DNA from: Rhinopithecus roxellana
Taxonomy: Eukaryota; Chordata; Mammalia; Primates; Cercopithecidae
Reading direction: 5' to 3'
DNA length: 64,000 nt
Assembly (NCBI RefSeq): GCF_007565055.1
Contig: NC_044551.1
Location: 96,564,089 to 96,628,088, forward strand
Below are positions 59,438 to 64,000 of the stretch, in pieces. The notes beneath the pieces were generated by a model that saw only the letters and a program-made list of their open reading frames with translations, was not told the DNA's origin and ran no database searches. Position 1 is the stretch's first letter. Each line of letters starts with the position of its first letter. The position numbers and the translations under genes were made by a program.

Positions 59438-59523
59438 ATCAGCTTTGTTCTTTTTTCTTAGGATTGGCTTGGCTGTTCAGGCTCTTTTTTTGATTCCATA
59501 TGAATTTTTAGGGTAGTTTTCTC

Positions 59524-59548
59524 TTTCTTTTTTTTTTTTTTTTTTTTA
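59524..59548. repeat. T homopolymer
   Basis: A run of about 20 T inside L1 sequence with no Alu body attached. Confidence 0.85.
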
Positions 59549-59636
59549 GTTTTTTCTAATTCTGTGAAAAATGTATGTTGGTAATTTGATAGGGAATGCA
59601 GTGAATCCGTAGATTGCATTGGGTAGTACAGTCCTT

Positions 59637-59849
59637 TTTTTTTTTTTTTTTTTTTTGAGACAGAGTCTCTCTGTCGTCCAGGCTGGAGTGCAGTGGTGTG
59701 ATCTGGGATCACAACAGGCTCCGTCCGCCTCTTGGGTTCACGCCATTCTCCTGCCTCAGCCTCCCAAGTAGCTGGGACTAGAGGCACCCGCCACCAAGCC
59801 TGGCTAATTTTTTGTATTTTTTGTAGAGACGGGGTTTCACTGTGTTAGC
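59637..59849 (-). repeat. 5'-truncated AluY-type, antisense
   Basis: GAGACAGAGTCTCTCTGTCG to GTGTTAGCCAGG, ending in GTAGTACAGTC on both sides. It inserted already truncated into L1. Confidence 0.9.
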
Positions 59850-60202
59850 CAGGTAGTACAGTCATTTTAATGATATTGATTCTTCTAATCTATGAGCATG
59901 GGATATTTTTCCATTTGTTTGTGTCATCTACAATTTCATTTATTAGTATTTCATAGTTCTCCTTATAGGAATTATTCCCCTCACTTGTTAAATATATTCC
60001 TAGGTATTTTATTTTGTTGTAGCTATTGTAAATAGAAATTGCCTCCTTAATTTGGTCCTCAGCTAAATCATTGATGTAGACAAACACTACTGATTTGTGT
60101 ACATTAATTTTGTATCCTGAAGCTTTACTGATTCATTTATCAAATCTAAGAGTTTTTTGGTGAAGTCTTTAGGGTTTTCTAGATATAAAATCATATCATC
60201 AG

Positions 60203-60500
60203 GCCAGGTGTGGTGGCTTACACCTGTAATCCTAGCACTTTAGGAGGCCGAGGCTGGTGGATCACCTGAGGTCAGGAGTTTGAGATCAGCCTGGCTAACA
60301 TGGTTAAATCCTGTCTCTCCTAAAAATACAAAAATTAGCCAGGCGTTGTGGCTGGTGCTTGTAATCCCAGTTACTTGAGAGGCTGAGGCAGGAGAATTGC
60401 TTGAGCCTGGGAGGCGGAGGTTGCAGTGAGTCGAGATCACACCACTGCACTCCAGCCTGGGTGACAGGTGAGACTCCATCTCGAAAAGAAAAAAAAAAAA
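60203..60500 (+). repeat. Alu (S-type)
   Basis: GGCCAGGTGTGGTGGCTTAC to an A-rich tail, flanked by CATATCATCAG on both sides, in L1. Confidence 0.92.
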
Positions 60501-61603
60501 ACAAAATAAAAACCATATCATCAGTAAATAGGAATTAATTTGACTTCCTCTTTTCCAAATTGGATGCCTTTTTAAAAAATTCTCTTCCCTGATGCTCTGG
60601 CAAGGACTTACAGTACTCTATTGAATAAGATTTGGTGAAAGAGGATATCCCTGTCTTGTTCCAGTTCTTAGAGGGAATGCTTTCAAGTTTTCCCTGTTAA
60701 GTATGATGCCAGCTATAAGTTTGTTATATACTGCCTTTATTAAGGTGAGGTATGCTCCTTCTATGCCTAGTTTGTTGAGGATTTTTATCATGAAGTGATG
60801 TTGCATTTTATCAAATGCTTTTTCTGTATCTATTGAGATGATCATTTGGTATTTGTCCATTCTGTTTATGTGATGTATCACATTTATTGATTTGCATGTT
60901 TGAACCATCCCTGCATCCCTGGGATAAATTCTGCCTAATCCTGGTGTATTATCTTTTTGATGTGGTGTTGGATTCGATTTGCTGGTATTTTGTTGAGAGT
61001 TTTTTTTCCGTCTAATTTCATCAGGGATATTGGTCTGTAGCTCTTCTTTTATTGTGTCCTTGCCCGTTTCTTCATATCAGAGCGATACTGGCCTCATGGA
61101 ATGAGCTAGGGAGAATTCTTTCCTCCTTTTTTGGAATAGTTTCATGAGGATTGGTATTAACTCCCCTTGGTATTTATCTTTGTGTGTTTGGTAGAATTTG
61201 GCTCAGCAATAAAAATCTTACCCCCCTCCCCGCAGAAAAGCCCCAAACCAGATGGTGAATCCATCTGGGATGGGGGGAGATTTTTTATTACTGATTCAAT
61301 CTCGTTACTCATTATTGGTATGTTTAGGGTTTTTTTTTTTTTCCTTTTTTATTTTAAAATTTATGTGGGTACATAGTAGGTGTCTATATTTATGGGATAC
61401 ATGAGAGGTTTTGATACAGGCATGCAATGTGAAATAAGTACATCATGGGGAATGGGGTATCCATCCCCTCAAGCATTTATCCTTTGAGTTACAAATAATC
61501 CAATTACACTCTTTTAAGTTGTTTTAATATTCAGGAATTTTATTTCTTCCTGGTTCAATCTCGGGAGGTTGCTTGTTTCCAGGAATTTATCCACTGGAAA
61601 AGA

Positions 61604-61900
61604 ATTTTTTTTTTTTTAAACGGAGTTTTGCTCTTGATGTCCAAGGTGGAGTGCAATGGCGCAATCTTGACTCACTGCAACCTCCGCCTCCCGGGTTCAA
61701 GCGATTCTCCTGCCTCAGCCTGCTGAGTAGCTGGGATTACATGTGAGTGTCACCATGCCCTGCTATTTTTTTGTATTTTTAGTAGAAACGGGGTTTCACC
61801 ACGTTAGCCAGGCTGGTCTCAAACTCCTGGCCTCAGATGATCTGCCTGCCTCGGCCTCCCAAAGTGCTAAGATTACAGATGTGAGCCACTGTGCCTGGCC
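61604..61900 (-). repeat. Alu (S-type), antisense
   Basis: A T run, AACGGAGTTTTGCTC to CACTGTGCCTGGCC. Confidence 0.92.
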
Positions 61901-62640
61901 AAGAAAATCTTAAATGTGGTCTGGTGATCCTTCAGTGGATCTGTGAGGTCAAAACCAATGTCTTAATAATACTAAATTTATTTGTCTTATTCACTCTCAA
62001 TCTCTCAGGAATATATTGTGGAGTTTTCCAGAATGTGATATTGCAGCTGTTTGAATACAGAAGCAGATCTGAAAAATCTAGCTTCATTCTATTAAGGCAG
62101 ACATTAAAGAAACTTGCAGAAGTTGAAACAATGTTACTTTTCTCACCACTTTTCAGTTTTGGAAAGGATAGGTTGTTACTCACAGTTCCCAGAAGGAAGG
62201 AGCACACACTACAGCATTCAGGGCCACAAGAGGAAGAACCAAGGTCAGCTGGGAGGCAGGAGTGAGGGGAAAGCATGGGCAAGAGCCTTGATTGTGATGT
62301 GTGCATTCTGGAATGGGTGAGAAAGGGTAAGCAGGCTAAGAATCAGCTAATTTGAATAATTTCAGCTGGCTCCAGGGTTGTCTCAAGAGTGGTCTGGTAC
62401 CTGGCCCTCAGGTGATTAGGACATGGGAGGAGTGCTCTGAAGTTTAGTAGCCCTGGTGAGAGTCTGAGAAAGGGAGCACCTGGGGGTATGGGTTTTCGAT
62501 TGGATGGTTTGCATATACAAAGTATGGTCACAGGATAGTTGTTTTCCATCTCTAGGAATAATTAGCTACCTCTGGGAGGGGTAGCCTCTGACTGGTCAGC
62601 AAGGCCCCAGACACCAAGCATACAAATAATACAGAAATTG
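61901..62640. other. Intergenic, unassigned
   Basis: Overlapping 124-codon frames on both strands (61891-62306) have no recognisable product. The GAATATATTGTGGAG region is probably old repeat. Confidence 0.35.
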
Positions 62641-62914
62641 GCCGGGCATGGTGGCTCATGCCTGTAATCCCAGCACTATGGGAGGCAGAGGCGGGTGGAT
62701 CACGAGGTTAAGAGATAGAGACCATCCTGGCCAACATGGTGAAACCCCGTCTCTACTACAAATACAAAATTTAGCTGGGCATGGTGGTGGGTGCCTGTAG
62801 TCCCAGCTACTCAAGAGGCTGAGGCAGAAGAATCACTTGAACCCGGGAGGCGGAGGTTGCAGTGAGTTGAGATTGCACCACTGCACTCCAGCCTGGCAAC
62901 AGAGTGAGACTCTG

Positions 62915-62953
<39 letters not shown>
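62641..62953 (+). repeat. AluY/S-type with 35-A tail
   Basis: GGCCGGGCATGGTGGCTC to TCTGTCTAAAAA. Flanked by AATACAGAAATT and AATACGGAAATT. Confidence 0.93.
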
Positions 62954-62957
<4 letters not shown>

Positions 62958-63900
62958 GAATACGGAAATTAAGAAAATATAATTAATACAAGTCCTTAAT
63001 AATTTTTAAGAGTATAAAGAATGTAGGGATGTTCTGAGACTAAAATGCTTGTGAGCTTCTGGGCTAGGTTATGCACTAACAGAGGCGCCCCAAATCCCAG
63101 TGGCCTAACATGGCAAAGAGGTTTTTTCTTTTCTCATGCAAAGTCTTCACACTTCTGAAAGGCAGTATAAAAAATATTTTAACATAAAAAAAAAAAAAGG
63201 CCATAATGTCAGAACAAAGGAAAATCATTTTAATTACTTTAGCTTAATGACAAATTCTGTTATGATTTTTCTTTTTTCTTCATAAATTAGTGAAATTTCA
63301 GCACTACTTAGGAAGAGTTCAGGGACTTGTGCTTGGCAGTTTCTGACGTCTAGGACAATTATGGATAGAAACGATATGAAAGGAAGAAAAGACTTTGTTA
63401 ATGCTGAGAGAACTTAGAGAGTGGGAGGCTGAAGATACTGGGAAAAAAAGCACGCAGTGGAAACCCTGGGGGATGTGAAGGGAAAGAGGGGGGATGGTCT
63501 AAAATAGGAAAGACAGCTCTTCCTCAGAAACTGGCTGCAAAGGAGGATGAGACAGTGCCCTTGAAGATAATTTAGTTGGGGGAAAGAGAAAAGCTAAGAG
63601 TTCGCCCTCAATGGCACTGGTTTTCTCTATGACTCACAGGCAAATTCACTGCATAAAGTTAAGAGGGCATTGAACGATGAGGGCTTAAGAGACGCATTGC
63701 AGGACTTGCGGAAGGGAGCAGGGCAAGAACATAAGATGATGGAGCAGAATCGAAGGCCCAGCTGAGTTTAGACTTTAAATAGTAATAGCATGAAGCACAG
63801 AGTAGCCTAATTTTTCTAACTGTGCTCCTTCCTTCTTCCTGGCTTTTAATAGAGGAGGAATTGGAGGTGGGGATTAGAGAATTGATGCTTATCAAGAGGC
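62954..63900. other. Intergenic, unassigned
   Basis: No OTULIN promoter or exon seen. CCCCAAATCCCAGTGGCC at 63087 looks like an old LTR or MIR trace. Confidence 0.35.
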
Positions 63901-64000
63901 AGCGCGGTATGGTGCTTAAGAACATGGCTGTTGAAGCCAGCTGCCTGGGTTAAAATCCTCCTGCCACTTACTTTCTTATTCAGAAAATGGGGCTAATAAT
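63901..64000 (+). repeat. MIR fragment at window edge
   Basis: GTGCTTAAGAACATGGCTG, CTGCCTGGGTTAAAATCC and CAGAAAATGGGGC are MIR core words. It continues beyond the window. Confidence 0.7.

Larger units (their letters stand above)
58613..61600 (-). repeat. L1 ORF2, antisense, continued, with nested Alus
   Basis: GGTGTTTAATCCAACTTC, CAAAGATCAGTTGGTTG, TTGAAGTCAGGTAATG, GTATCCTGAAGCTTTAC, TATCCCTGTCTTGTTCC and ATCTATTGAGATGATC match antisense L1 reverse-transcriptase sequence. Many stops are present. The last part, from about 61330, resembles an L1 3' UTR of another copy. Confidence 0.85.

Noticed and set aside
60618..60908. 96-codon minus frame with reverse-transcriptase-like residues as a live L1 ORF2
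   Set aside because: It is a short open remnant of antisense L1 ORF2. Flanking frames are full of stops and Alu insertions.

Overview
The window is nuclear DNA of a primate. It contains one spliced protein gene on the plus strand, OTULINL (formerly FAM105A), surrounded by intronic and intergenic sequence dense in Alu, L1 and ERVL-MaLR repeats. Several young Alu copies (near 33582, 40129 and 46581) carry the variants I associate with Old World monkey AluY lineages, such as GATCCGGCCAC in place of GATCGCGCCAC, and GAGGTGGCGG. I therefore infer a cercopithecid (macaque, baboon or vervet type) rather than an ape. The species cannot be fixed from here. The locus corresponds to human 5p15.2, where TRIO, OTULINL, OTULIN and ANKH lie in order.

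Layout: (1) 1-18961 is the 3' part of OTULINL intron 1; exon 1, which in human encodes about 22 residues, is not in the window. It holds old MIR/L2 and hAT fossils, several Alus, a short L1 tail and a solo MaLR LTR. (2) 18962-27933 carries seven coding exons with canonical AG/GT borders. They are open across every junction and give 334 complete codons after the split Gly, plus the stop. The product is an N-terminally membrane-anchored OTU-fold protein in which the OTULIN catalytic Cys is Asp and the catalytic Asn is His, so it is a pseudo-deubiquitinase. Intron 5 contains an Alu that was split by a MaLR provirus. (3) 27934 to about 32600 is the 3' UTR and downstream flank, with several candidate poly(A) signals. 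(4) 32600-64000 is intergenic sequence leading toward OTULIN. It is an L1/Alu/MaLR mosaic containing a broken L1 ORF1 region (39080-42135), an L1 3' end copied in inverted orientation (45229-46051), a palindromic minisatellite derived from an L1 tail (52271-52815), and a CCT6A processed pseudogene inserted in an antisense L1 (about 56674-58612).

No bacterial-type operon, CRISPR array, tRNA or rRNA gene, or functional second protein gene was found. I see no wholly new biological system. The most unusual structures are the strand-switching L1-tail minisatellite, the inverted L1 3'-end duplication, the LTR-deleted MaLR inside an Alu, and a three-monomer Alu.
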